The notes beneath the pieces are model-generated. The model searched no databases. It saw only the letters and a list, made by a program, of their open reading frames with translations, and had not been told where the DNA came from. The translations under genes and the position numbers were made by a program. From positions 1 to 64,000 of the forward strand of contig CAOJUB010000010.1 of NCBI GenBank assembly GCA_948443805.1: a stretch of DNA of 64,000 nt, written 5' to 3'. Of this stretch, positions 51,205 through 58,157 are shown in pieces; position 1 is the stretch's first letter, and the number at the start of each line of letters is the position of its first letter. Source of the DNA: an uncultured Clostridia bacterium. Lineage in GTDB: Bacteria; Bacillota; Clostridia; Oscillospirales; UBA644.

Positions 51205-51419
51205 TTGCAATTCTGCATAGGCCGTGGTATAATAAAGAACAGCAAGCTTGTTCTAAGGCACAGTAAACTTGTTCTAAAGCACAGTAAACTTGTTCTAAAG
51301 CACAGTAAACTTGTTCTAAAGAACAGTAAACTGTTCTTGGGAAAAAAGCGTTTCAACCATTCGGTTGAAGTTCTGTTCCGGATTCCCTCTTTTTTCCGGT
51401 GCAGAATTCATGGTAAAAT
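51205..51419 (+). repeat. Hairpin-chain repeat element, copy 2, with 21-bp tandem repeats
   Basis: A promoter (TTGCAA 51205, 17 bp, TATAAT 51228) leads into five tandem units of 21 bp (51239-51338) built on ACAGTAAACTTGTTCTAAAG. The last unit is the palindrome AAGAACAG-TAAA-CTGTTCTT. Then come TTCAACC/GGTTGAA (51351-51369) and GAATTCATGGTAAAAT at 51404-51419. Order and sequence match copy 1. A reading frame through the tandem units is an artefact of the 21-bp period. Confidence 0.78.
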
Positions 51420-51429
51420 ATATACGCAG

Positions 51430-51481
51430 AAAGTTTTGCTATGCAAAACTTTGCGGCTTTGCCGCTCCGTGCGGAACACGG
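51430..51481 (+). repeat. Cluster of three hairpins beyond repeat copy 2
   Basis: AAAGTTTTGC/GCAAAACTTT (10-bp arms), GCGGC/GCCGC and CCGTG/CACGG lie end to end, each with a three- to five-base loop. They continue the hairpin chain but have no counterpart in the right flank of copy 1. Confidence 0.65.
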
Positions 51482-51492
51482 TATAGAATCAA

Positions 51493-51530
51493 TAAAAAAA
51501 GAAGCCGTACCTGTTGGGATCGGTACGGCT
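51493..51530 (-). terminator. Terminator of the CoA-disulfide reductase gene
   Basis: GCCGTACC and GGTACGGC arms; read on the minus strand the stem is followed by TTCTTTTTTT. Confidence 0.9.
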
Positions 51531-51535
51531 ATCTG

Positions 51536-53206
51536 TTACTTCTGTTTGGCGCAGCTGTATTCGGGAACGGTTTTTTCATGAATCACCGATTCATAGAGCC
51601 GCCAGCCGCCTGCTAGATTAAAACAATCATAGCCGTTTCCGGCAAGAATGCGGCAGGCAATATAACTGCGCAGGCCGCTGTGGCAGTGAATATAAACCGG
51701 CTTGTTTTTGGGGATCTCACCGATACGTTCCCGTAGCGAATCCAGCGGAATATTCATAAATCCGTCTATTTTTCCATGCCGGACTTCGGCTTCTGTTCTT
51801 ACGTCAAGGAGCGTTGCGCTTCCGTCTCGGGGCAGTTTTTTTACATCGTGCCAGAAAAATTGTTTGATTTTTCCTGTGACGATGTTTTCTCCGACAAAAC
51901 CGAGCATATTGACCGGGTCTTTCGCGCTGCCGAAAGGCGGCGCATAGCACAGTTCAAGCGTTGTAAGGTCGGTGATTTTCGCACCGAACCGAATCGCTGT
52001 CGCGAGTATGTCCATGCGTTTGTCAACCCCATCAAAACCGACGATCTGTGCCCCGAGGATTTTCTTTGTTTTTTTATCCCAAAGCGCTTTGATCGACATA
52101 TTGACGCCGCCCGGATAATAGGAAGCGTGCGGGGCGGAGTAAAGATAGGTTTTATCGTAATCGATCCCGGCTTCCTTGGCCTGCTGTTCATTCAGCCCGG
52201 TGGCTGCCACCGTCATATCAAAAAGCTTCAGGATGGCCGAACCCTGCGTTCCGGTATATTCGCTGTCAAAGCCCGCGATGATGTCGGCCGCAATCCGACC
52301 CTGCTTGTTTGCCGGACCGGCCAGCGGGAGAAAAGCCGGTTTTCCGGTAATAAAGTCTTGGATTTCAACCGCATCGCCTACGGCATAAATATCGGGAATA
52401 TTGGTTTTCATGTTTCGGTCAACAAGTATACTTCCGCGGCGGTTGGTCTGAATGCCGCATTCCTGTGCCAATGCGGTTTCCGGACGAACGCCGACCGACA
52501 GAATCGCCATATCGGCGCTGATTTCACCGTTCTGCAAAAGGATTGTGCGGCCGTTCATTGCCTGTACGCCGTTGTTCAGATAAAGCCGGATTCCTTTGGA
52601 TTTGATATAGCGGTGAACCTCCGCTGCCATATCAAAATCAAGCGGCGCGATCAGGTGGTCGGCAAGTTCCACAACCGAGACTTTCAGCCCGGCCTCTTTT
52701 AAATTTTCGGCCATTTCTATGCCGATGTAACCGCCTCCGATGACCACCGCCGATTTTGGTTTTTTGTTTTCGATAAAAGTTTTTATCCGTAAGGCATCGG
52801 GAATATTGCGCAGCGTAAACACTCTATCGCTGTCGATTCCCGGGATGTCCGGCTTTATCGGTTCCGCGCCGGGAGAAAGGATCAGGGTATCGTAGTTTTC
52901 AATATCGGATTCTCCCGTTTTCCGGTTTTTTACGGTGACAGTTTTTGCCTGGGCATCGATTTTTATCGCTTCGCAGTTCGCGCGGACACGAATCCGGAAC
53001 CTTGCCTGAAAACTTTCGGGCGTTTGCAGCGTTAGGTTCTTTTTTTCGGGGATGACGCCTCCGATAAAGTACGGCAGTCCGCAGTTGGCAAACGAGACGT
53101 ATTCTCCGCGCTCCAGAATGGTGATTTCCGCCTTTTCATCCAGCCTGCGCAGCCTTGCCGCTGCGGAAGCGCCGCCGGCAACGCCGCCGATAATCACTGT
53201 TTTCAT
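51536..53206 (-). CDS. cdr: CoA-disulfide reductase/NADH oxidase fused to a rhodanese domain
   Basis: A 556-residue flavoprotein. FAD motif IIGGVAGGASAAARLRR is at the N-terminus, the active-site Cys is in SFANCGLPYFIGG (Cys42), the NADH motif is VVIGGGYIGIEMAENL (about 152), and YAVGDAVEIQD is the second FAD motif. Residues about 460-556 form a rhodanese domain with active Cys in YIHCHSGLRSY. CoADR-rhodanese fusions reduce CoA disulfides or polysulfide/persulfide. It is divergent from a Crp/Fnr gene 38 bp away and close to thioredoxin, so a thiol or sulfur redox role fits. Confidence 0.92.
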   Translation of the reverse strand: MKTVIIGGVAGGASAAARLRRLDEKAEITILERGEYVSFANCGLPYFIGGVIPEKKNLTLQTPESFQARFRIRVRANCEAIKIDAQAKTVTVKNRKTGESDIENYDTLILSPGAEPIKPDIPGIDSDRVFTLRNIPDALRIKTFIENKKPKSAVVIGGGYIGIEMAENLKEAGLKVSVVELADHLIAPLDFDMAAEVHRYIKSKGIRLYLNNGVQAMNGRTILLQNGEISADMAILSVGVRPETALAQECGIQTNRRGSILVDRNMKTNIPDIYAVGDAVEIQDFITGKPAFLPLAGPANKQGRIAADIIAGFDSEYTGTQGSAILKLFDMTVAATGLNEQQAKEAGIDYDKTYLYSAPHASYYPGGVNMSIKALWDKKTKKILGAQIVGFDGVDKRMDILATAIRFGAKITDLTTLELCYAPPFGSAKDPVNMLGFVGENIVTGKIKQFFWHDVKKLPRDGSATLLDVRTEAEVRHGKIDGFMNIPLDSLRERIGEIPKNKPVYIHCHSGLRSYIACRILAGNGYDCFNLAGGWRLYESVIHEKTVPEYSCAKQK

Positions 53207-53243
53207 TAATATATCAACCTTCTTTCCGAAAGGAATTTTTGCT

Positions 53244-53918
53244 ATGGGACAAAATTTGTTTGAGCCTGTTTACCGGAAGATTTTTCCGTTTTGGAATGAA
53301 ATTCCGGAATCGGACCGGGAGTTTATCTGCCGGAATTCTTTTTCTCTGACCTATCCAAAGGGCGCGGGGATTCATGACGGAAACGAATGCTCCGGTGTGA
53401 TTTTTGTCCGCTCGGGTAGCCTTCGTCTTTCTATGATGTCGGAGAACGGCAAGGATATTACCCTGTACCGTTTGCATCCGGGGGATATGTGTATGCTGTC
53501 CGCTTCCTGCGTGTTGCAGTCTATCACTTTTGACGTGTTTGTCGAGGCGGAGGAAAACAGCGAGTGCTATGTGATCAGCGGCCCTGCTTTTGCGGAAGTT
53601 GCCGCCCGGAATCCGCAAATCAAAATATTTGCCCTGGAAACGGCCGTCAGCCGTTTTTCAGATGTGATGTGGGTAATGCAGCAGATTCTTTTTATGAGTA
53701 TGGATAAGCGGCTTGCCATTTTTCTCACAGACGAATCTGCCCGGACAAATTCCGATATGATTCTGCTGACTCACGAGCAGATTGCCCGCTATATGGGGTC
53801 TGCCCGTGAGGTCGTTTCGAGAATGCTGAAATATTTTGCAAATGAAGGCCTTGTTGAAGTCTCCCGCAAGGGAATAAAAATTCTTGACAAAAAGCGGCTG
53901 CGGAAATTAGCCCTCTAA
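53244..53918 (+). CDS. Crp/Fnr-family transcription regulator
   Basis: A 224-residue regulator. Residues 20-130 form the cyclic-nucleotide-binding beta-roll (GVIFVRSGSLRLSMMSENGKDITLYRLHPGDMCMLSASCVL). A helix-turn-helix of Crp type follows (THEQIARYMGSAREVVSRMLKYFANEGLVEV). There is no N-terminal cluster of four Cys as in FNR; scattered Cys at CRNSF, NECS, MCML and SCVL might sense redox state. ATG 53244 has AAAGGA upstream; the longer frame lies antisense within cdr. It sits divergent to cdr and overlaps thioredoxin at its 3' end, so these are likely targets. Confidence 0.9.
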   Translation: MGQNLFEPVYRKIFPFWNEIPESDREFICRNSFSLTYPKGAGIHDGNECSGVIFVRSGSLRLSMMSENGKDITLYRLHPGDMCMLSASCVLQSITFDVFVEAEENSECYVISGPAFAEVAARNPQIKIFALETAVSRFSDVMWVMQQILFMSMDKRLAIFLTDESARTNSDMILLTHEQIARYMGSAREVVSRMLKYFANEGLVEVSRKGIKILDKKRLRKLAL

Positions 53919-54215
53919 CATGGCGAGTATCTGCGGTTTCGGTTTTGCACCAACGGCCTGTTGAACGATTTTCCCGTTTTTCATAACAACCAGCATGGGG
54001 ATGCTTGCCACGCCAAAAGCCTGCGCCAGCGCCGGTTCTTCGTCTACATTGATTTTTCCGACCAGGTACTGCGGGTTTTCTTCTGCAATTTCATCCACCA
54101 GCGGGGATACCATGCGGCACGGTCCGCACCAGTCGGCATAAAAATCGAGGAGAACCGGCTTGTCGCTGTTTTTTACCGAATTGAAGTTTGTGTTGTTTAC
54201 ATGCAAAACTGACAT
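53907..54215 (-). CDS. trxA: Thioredoxin
   Basis: A 102-residue thiol-disulfide reductant. The active site is ADWCGPCRM (about residues 27-35), with the cis-Pro in VASIPMLVVMKNGK and the usual VDEEP loop. Length is standard. It overlaps the 3' end of the Crp/Fnr gene by 12 bp in convergent orientation. Its leader is about 130 nt and consists of the hairpin element at 54241-54359; an upstream palindrome may be a Crp/Fnr site. Confidence 0.95.
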   Translation of the reverse strand: MSVLHVNNTNFNSVKNSDKPVLLDFYADWCGPCRMVSPLVDEIAEENPQYLVGKINVDEEPALAQAFGVASIPMLVVMKNGKIVQQAVGAKPKPQILAMLEG

Positions 54216-54240
54216 CGTTTATAACTTCCTTTCTGTTGTT

Positions 54241-54359
54241 TGTGAGAATTGTATAATGCGCTGAATTGTTCTCTGTGAAAACGGCGGCGGCGCAATGCGC
54301 TGTTCGGCGGGATAGCCGAAAGATGTTATTCCCAAGAACCGTTTACTGTTCTTATTATA
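54241..54359 (-). repeat. Hairpin-chain repeat element, copy 3 (trxA leader)
   Basis: On the minus strand the element starts at TATAAT (54359-54354) and reads AAGAACAG-TAAAC-GGTTCTTGGGAA, as in copy 2, then TTCGGC/GCCGAA and GCGC/GCGC hairpins, ending 25 bases before the trxA start. It would form most of the trxA 5' leader. Confidence 0.65.
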
Positions 54360-54380
54360 CCCCTATTTTTATCTCTGTTT

Positions 54381-54397
54381 CCGTGACTAAATCACAG
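54381..54397. promoter_or_regulatory. Possible Crp/Fnr-family site upstream of trxA
   Basis: CCGTGA and TCACAG arms with a five-base centre, centred near 54389. That is about 42 bp upstream of the start predicted from TATAAT at 54359-54354, the class II activator position, and no good -35 box is present. The five-base gap differs from the usual six. Confidence 0.45.
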
Positions 54398-54457
54398 AAT
54401 ATCATTTTTGTCTGGGGGAAAGATAAATAGCGAATAACCAATAACTGCGATAAGACC

Positions 54458-54486
54458 TTGATTTTTGTTCGGATTTCGGTTATCAT
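54458..54486 (+). promoter_or_regulatory. Promoter of the NifX-like gene
   Basis: TTGATT, 17-bp spacer, TATCAT. A small CAGCCTT/AAGGCTG hairpin (54517-54534) lies in the leader. Confidence 0.55.
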
Positions 54487-54558
54487 CGTTTTGTAATAGG
54501 ATCGTGTTAATTTTTCAGCCTTTCCGAAGGCTGTTATTATCAGAAAGGAAGTTCATAA

Positions 54559-54975
54559 ATGAAAATTGCAGTAACTTATCAAAACGGAGACGTATTTCAG
54601 CATTTCGGCCATACGGAACAATTCAAAATTTATTCGGTTGAGAACGGAAAGGTGACGGATTCTCAGGTCGTTCCTACCAACGGCAGCGGTCACGGCGCCT
54701 TGGCCGGAATGCTTTGCGAATGGAAGGTCGATACCCTGATCTGCGGCGGAATCGGCGCGGGCGCTCAGAACGCGCTTCATGAAGCCGGAATTAAATGGTA
54801 CGGAGGCGTATCCGGAAGCGCGGACGAGGCGGTCGCTTCGCTGCTTTCGGAAACGCTTGTATACAATCCGAATGTCCGCTGCAACCACCATGACCATGAA
54901 CACCGCTGCGGAGAACACCATTGCGGTGAAGAGAAACATGGTTGTTCAGGAAACGAACATCATTGTCATTCCTAA
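54559..54975 (+). CDS. NifX/NifB-type cofactor-binding protein with His/Cys-rich tail
   Basis: A 138-residue protein. Residues 1-105 form the dinitrogenase iron-molybdenum cofactor biosynthesis domain (MKIAVTYQNGDVFQHFGHTEQF, CGGIGAGAQNALHEAGI, VSGSADEAVASLL), a fold that carries Fe-S or Fe-Mo clusters in NifX, NafY and NifB. The last 30 residues are an unusual metal-binding tail, with His-Cys runs such as CNHHDHEHRCGEHHCGEE and EHHCHS. No nif genes are present, so a role in iron-sulfur or metal handling is more likely than nitrogen fixation. AAAGGAAG precedes the ATG. Confidence 0.87.
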   Translation: MKIAVTYQNGDVFQHFGHTEQFKIYSVENGKVTDSQVVPTNGSGHGALAGMLCEWKVDTLICGGIGAGAQNALHEAGIKWYGGVSGSADEAVASLLSETLVYNPNVRCNHHDHEHRCGEHHCGEEKHGCSGNEHHCHS

Positions 54976-55041
54976 CGGTTTCGTTTTTTTTCAGAACCAA
55001 AATTGCCGCCGTAAAAACCGGCTTGCTTATCCGATGCGGCT

Positions 55042-55100
55042 AAAAAGCAGGAAGTCTGTGTGCCAAAAAGATCACACAAGCTTCCTGCTTCTTTTTTCAA
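55042..55100. terminator. Bidirectional terminator between the NifX-like and DUF3021 genes
   Basis: AAGCAGGAAG/CTTCCTGCTT outer stem and TGTGTG/CACACA inner stem, with A/T runs on both sides. Confidence 0.85.
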
Positions 55101-55127
55101 CCTGTTTATTCTCAACGTTTCGCTTTT

Positions 55128-55589
55128 TCATTGTTTTTTTGTTTTTTGCAGGGTTTGGTTCATTTTTTTTACATTTCTCGCGATTCGTCCGTATTGCATT
55201 AGCCAGATGACGAAAAAAATCACGGCAAAAATACCGAGGTATTGCAGCGCGCCCCAAAAGCTCCGTTCCATCCAATACAGGATATAGGCGGCGGAAAGAA
55301 GAACCGAACCGCAGAGCAGAAAATATACCCCCGTTTGTCGGGCAATGCTCCAGCGTTCTATTTCCCAGATCAACGAAGCTCCGGCAAATACCGCGCCGAT
55401 GATCGCGCAGAGAATTGTCTGCAAAAGCACCGCGCCGACCTCGTTTCCTACGGAGGATACCAGTTCGGGTACGCAGGGCGAATAGGCGCCGCCGCCCCAG
55501 ATCAGGGAAGTTATAACCGAGATCAAATGCCCGATACTGATTCCGACGGGAAGGCCGATCAGCCCCCGAAGTAAAATTTTTTTCTTCAT
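55128..55589 (-). CDS. DUF3021 family membrane protein
   Basis: A 153-residue protein with four membrane helices (about 8-30, 50-70, 85-105 and 112-132) and a basic C-terminus. The pattern, including GLIGLPVGISIGHLI and the FWGALQYLGIF region, matches DUF3021 proteins, which are nearly always encoded directly after a LytTR regulator. Here it follows one by nine bases. In known pairs the membrane protein restrains or modulates the regulator; that applies here by analogy. Confidence 0.87.
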   Translation of the reverse strand: MKKKILLRGLIGLPVGISIGHLISVITSLIWGGGAYSPCVPELVSSVGNEVGAVLLQTILCAIIGAVFAGASLIWEIERWSIARQTGVYFLLCGSVLLSAAYILYWMERSFWGALQYLGIFAVIFFVIWLMQYGRIARNVKKMNQTLQKTKKQ

Positions 55590-55598
55590 GTTTTTCCC

Positions 55599-56039
55599 TC
55601 ACAATCCCAGAACACGTTTGATTTTTGTTACATATCGTCTTGACACATAGGTTTCGGTTCCGTTTTTCATTTTTACGCGGATGGTTCCCGACAGGCTGAC
55701 ATCAAAATTTTTTACTTTTTTCATGTTGATGATTTCGGATTGAGAAATCCGGACAAATTGTTTTTTTGTCAGCCGTTCCTCGGCTTCATAAAGCCGGAGC
55801 CGAAGCTGAAATTCCCCTTTTTCCGTCGCGGCGAATACTTTTCCGTCGCTGGAAAAAACAGAAAAAATTTCCGCCGGTTCCAGCATTGTCACGCCGTTGT
55901 CGCGGAAACCGGGCAAAAATGATGCTTCTTCCTGCGATAATTTTTTTATCAAGGTTTCAATTTCTTCGGTGACGGCCGGCGCGGTTACCGTTATATACGG
56001 TTCTTTGCAGGTTTGGTCGATCCGGATTTCAATGCGCAT
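55599..56039 (-). CDS. LytTR-domain transcription regulator
   Basis: A 146-residue regulator without a receiver domain. The N-terminal half is a beta-rich segment of unknown role, and residues about 45-146 are the LytTR DNA-binding domain (VFSSDGKVFAATEKGEFQLR, EAEERLTKKQFVRISQSEIINMKKVKN, YVSRRYVTKIKRVLG). ATG 56039 has AAGGAGG upstream. Paired with the DUF3021 gene. LytTR-only regulators of this kind often control their own operon and a nearby membrane function. Confidence 0.9.
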   Translation of the reverse strand: MRIEIRIDQTCKEPYITVTAPAVTEEIETLIKKLSQEEASFLPGFRDNGVTMLEPAEIFSVFSSDGKVFAATEKGEFQLRLRLYEAEERLTKKQFVRISQSEIINMKKVKNFDVSLSGTIRVKMKNGTETYVSRRYVTKIKRVLGL

Positions 56040-56211
56040 GATTACTGCCTCCTTACAACAATAGCATAACACAGCCGTCGGCCTCTGTCAACATTTTTTC
56101 TTTTATCGGTTTTTTTTCTTTGATAAGCGGTAACGGGATGAATCTGTCAGGTTTTTGGATACGGTTCTCGGAATGTGTTTGTCGGATAAAAAATATTTTT
56201 TACAAAAGGGC

Positions 56212-56254
56212 TTGACAAACTTAAAAAAATAGATTATAATTAGAATAATTCTAA
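56212..56254 (+). promoter_or_regulatory. Promoter and PerR/Fur box of the Fur-family gene
   Basis: TTGACA (56212-56217), 17-bp spacer, TATAAT (56235-56240). A perfect 7-1-7 palindrome TTAGAATAATTCTAA (56240-56254) overlaps the -10 end and start site, matching the PerR/Fur box form. Autorepression is likely. Confidence 0.88.
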
Positions 56255-56269
56255 AACAGTGGTGAGACG

Positions 56270-56644
56270 ATGACGAAAAACGCAGCGCATATCTTGGAGC
56301 TGATTCAGAGCTCCGACAATCATCCGACGGCAGAACAAATTTACGATAAGCTCAGAGAAAATTCCTGTAAAATGGCATTGGCCACCGTTTATAATAATCT
56401 GGCCTATCTTTCTTCGCAGGGGCTGATTCGTAAAATTTCGGTGGAGGGATGGCCCGATCGGTATGATAAGATAATAAAGCACGATCATCTGATCTGTAAA
56501 AAATGCGGAAGGCTGGCGGATATTAAGTTGAAGGATCTGACGGAACAATTGCAACTGCAAATGGAAGACGAAGTTCTTTTTTACGATTTGAAAATCGGAT
56601 ATCTTTGTCCTGTTTGCAGAGAGAAAGGGAAGAATCCCTTTTAG
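56270..56644 (+). CDS. Fur-family regulator, PerR-like
   Basis: A 124-residue metal-dependent repressor. The winged helix (HPTAEQIYDKLRENSCKMALATVYNNLAYLSSQGLIRKI) is followed by HDHLICKKCGRLADI, where His and CxxC mark the regulatory and structural metal sites; a second CPVC pair is in YLCPVCREKG. The four Cys bind structural zinc as in PerR. The protein is short for Fur and fits PerR. Residues that sense peroxide (regulatory His and Asp) are probably in WPDRYDKIIKHDH. The rubrerythrin gene follows, the standard PerR target in anaerobes. Confidence 0.87.
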   Translation: MTKNAAHILELIQSSDNHPTAEQIYDKLRENSCKMALATVYNNLAYLSSQGLIRKISVEGWPDRYDKIIKHDHLICKKCGRLADIKLKDLTEQLQLQMEDEVLFYDLKIGYLCPVCREKGKNPF

Positions 56645-56891
56645 TATCAAGATCGGCAGAAAATACGGCAGACTATTTCTGTCGCCTTAGTCAGGTTTCT
56701 GCTGCGTTTCAACGCGGTACAGTACCGTTTGGTGATTTTTCGTCCGCGGGCATGATATTGTCTGCCAACAAAATGTAAAATGGGAATATCTTCTGTTTTT
56801 TAGAATATAAGATTATCTGTTTCGGCGTTTTCTTTCTGTTCTGGAATGACGGATTTTTGTATGATTTCTATAAATTATACGGAAAAATAAA

Positions 56892-56904
56892 TTGTAAATT
56901 ACAA
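56892..56904. promoter_or_regulatory. Possible PerR-type box before rubrerythrin
   Basis: TTGTAA-A-TTACAA is a perfect 6-1-6 palindrome just upstream of the AGGAGG ribosome site. It resembles PerR boxes but lies downstream of the expected transcription start. Confidence 0.5.
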
Positions 56905-56921
56905 ATAGGAGGGTTTTTATC

Positions 56922-57458
56922 ATGAGCAACAAATATGCAGGCACACAAACCGAAAAGAATCTGGAGGCGGCTTTTGCCGGGGAATCTCAGGCGAGAAACA
57001 AGTACACTTATTTTGCCTCTGCCGCGAAAAAGGAAGGCTACGAGCAGATCGCATCTTTGTTTTTGAAAACGGCCGACAATGAAAAAGAACATGCGAAGAT
57101 GTGGCTCAAAGAACTGAAGGGGATCGGCGATACTGCTGCTAATCTTGCCGCAGCCGCCGACGGTGAAAATTACGAATGGACCGATATGTATGAAGGCTTT
57201 GCCAAGACGGCAGAAGAAGAGGGCTTTCCGGAACTTGCCAAAAAATTCCGTATGGTAGCGGCTGTTGAAAAACATCACGAGGAACGCTACCGCGCCTTGC
57301 TGAAAAATGTGGAAACCGCGGCGGTATTTGAAAAAAGCGAGGTTAAGGTTTGGGAATGCCGCAACTGCGGTCATATCGTCGTCGGCACAAAAGCGCCGGA
57401 GGTTTGCCCTGTTTGCGCCCATCCCCGGAGTTATTTTGAAATCCATGCCGAAAATTAG
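56922..57458 (+). CDS. rbr: Rubrerythrin
   Basis: Reduces hydrogen peroxide in anaerobes using a diiron site fed by a rubredoxin-like centre. The 178 residues have a four-helix bundle with diiron ligands in [42 protein letters not shown] and VEKHHEERY. The C-terminal rubredoxin domain binds iron through [12 protein letters not shown] and [15 protein letters not shown] precedes the ATG. Adjacent to the PerR-like gene. Confidence 0.96.
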   Translation: MSNKYAGTQTEKNLEAAFAGESQARNKYTYFASAAKKEGYEQIASLFLKTADNEKEHAKMWLKELKGIGDTAANLAAAADGENYEWTDMYEGFAKTAEEEGFPELAKKFRMVAAVEKHHEERYRALLKNVETAAVFEKSEVKVWECRNCGHIVVGTKAPEVCPVCAHPRSYFEIHAEN

Positions 57459-57659
57459 TAAACCGCAAGATAACGGAGGGTATGGGGCAGAAATTCTATC
57501 GTAGTAAGACTCGCTGCGGCAGTGAAAAAAAACGGATCTTTTTACTCGGCGCTGCGGCTGGAAAAGAAGGCAGAGATAAAGGGCATCGGTTAGGCTTACT
57601 TGAAATCTGTACAGCCTAAAGAGCGGATTATTTTTTACAAAAATAACATTTTTTTGTGG
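57459..57659 (+). other. Non-coding stretch after rubrerythrin
   Basis: No supported gene. A 45-codon ORF begins at the ATG at 57482 (GQKFYRSKTRCG), faintly like the desulfoferrodoxin start MxxKFYxCxxCG, but its cysteines are wrong and the ribosome site is only one base away. It may be a decayed relic or chance. Confidence 0.3.
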
Positions 57660-57688
57660 TTGACAGATGACCGTATCCCGAGTATACT
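57660..57688 (+). promoter_or_regulatory. Promoter of the hydrogenase-maturation operon
   Basis: TTGACA, 17-bp spacer, TATACT, giving a leader of about 148 nt before the first gene. Confidence 0.85.
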
Positions 57689-57694
57689 ATATTT

Positions 57695-57842
57695 GTATCC
57701 TGACGCCAAAAAAGATTTTTGAGGGGAAAGGTTCGGCTTGATAATGTTTTTCGGAACAGTGTTTTTATGCAGCCTGTTCTGCGTTGCCGTACCTTTTTGA
57801 AAGGTACGGCATTTTTTATTATTATGAAAAGGTTGTGAAAGA
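57695..57842 (+). promoter_or_regulatory. Candidate attenuator or riboswitch leader of TM1266-hydG-hydF
   Basis: An intrinsic terminator (GCCGTACCTTT 57786-57796, AAAGGTACGGC 57800-57810, then ATTTTTTATT) lies inside the leader between promoter and first gene. Upstream, AAAGGTTCGGC at 57727-57737 copies the terminator's 3' arm except for one base and could pair with the 5' arm as an antiterminator. Between them lies GAACAG/CTGTTC (about 57754-57780). Mutually exclusive folds are the hallmark of transcription attenuation. I do not recognise a known riboswitch class. Confidence 0.65.
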
Positions 57843-58109
57843 ATGGAAACCCGGATCGCCGTGATCGGCGTTGTTGTTGAAAATCCGGAATCCACTGAAA
57901 TTCTGAACGGAATCCTGCATGAATACCGGCAGTGGATTATCGGCAGGATGGGGATTCCGTACCGGCAGAAAAAGGTAAGTATTATCAGCCTTGCCGTGGA
58001 TGCGCCGCAGGAGATTATTGCGGCTCTTTCCGGAAAAATCGGAAAATTACCGGGCGTTTCTTCCAAGACGGCCTATTCGGCGGTTAAAAACGGAACGGAA
58101 ACGGCCTGA
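57843..58109 (+). CDS. TM1266-type iron-only hydrogenase system regulator
   Basis: An 88-residue ACT/ferredoxin-like-fold protein of the TM1266 family, which is encoded beside [FeFe]-hydrogenase maturases in many anaerobes. Sequence features are ETRIAVIGVVVENPES, RQWIIGRMGIPYRQKKVSIISLAVDAP and GKLPGVSSKTAYS. It is annotated as a putative hydrogenase regulator; no DNA-binding motif is visible and its ligand is unknown. It is first in an operon with hydG, which begins 48 bp downstream. Confidence 0.88.
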   Translation: METRIAVIGVVVENPESTEILNGILHEYRQWIIGRMGIPYRQKKVSIISLAVDAPQEIIAALSGKIGKLPGVSSKTAYSAVKNGTETA

Positions 58110-58157
58110 CAGCGCCAAAACCATGAGAATATGGAAAAAAGAAGGGACTTGATCGCA

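Noticed and set aside
51239-51338. CRISPR array
   Set aside because: The units are tandem without spacers and no cas genes are present.
51028-51486. 152-codon ORF with a repeated KLVLKHS-like heptad
   Set aside because: The repeat is the 21-bp DNA tandem unit read in frame; the region is an intergenic hairpin element and the frame has no ribosome site or family match.
53206-53243. FNR-type box between cdr and the Crp/Fnr gene
   Set aside because: TTGATATATTAATG matches only loosely, with one poor half-site; not enough to call an operator.
54559-54975. Nitrogen-fixation gene nifX
   Set aside because: No other nif genes are present, and the domain is widespread in non-fixing anaerobes.
57482-57619. 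45-codon ORF starting GQKFYRSK, reminiscent of desulfoferrodoxin
   Set aside because: Only one Cys of the metal site aligns, the ribosome site is one base from the ATG, and the sequence loses all similarity after 12 codons.
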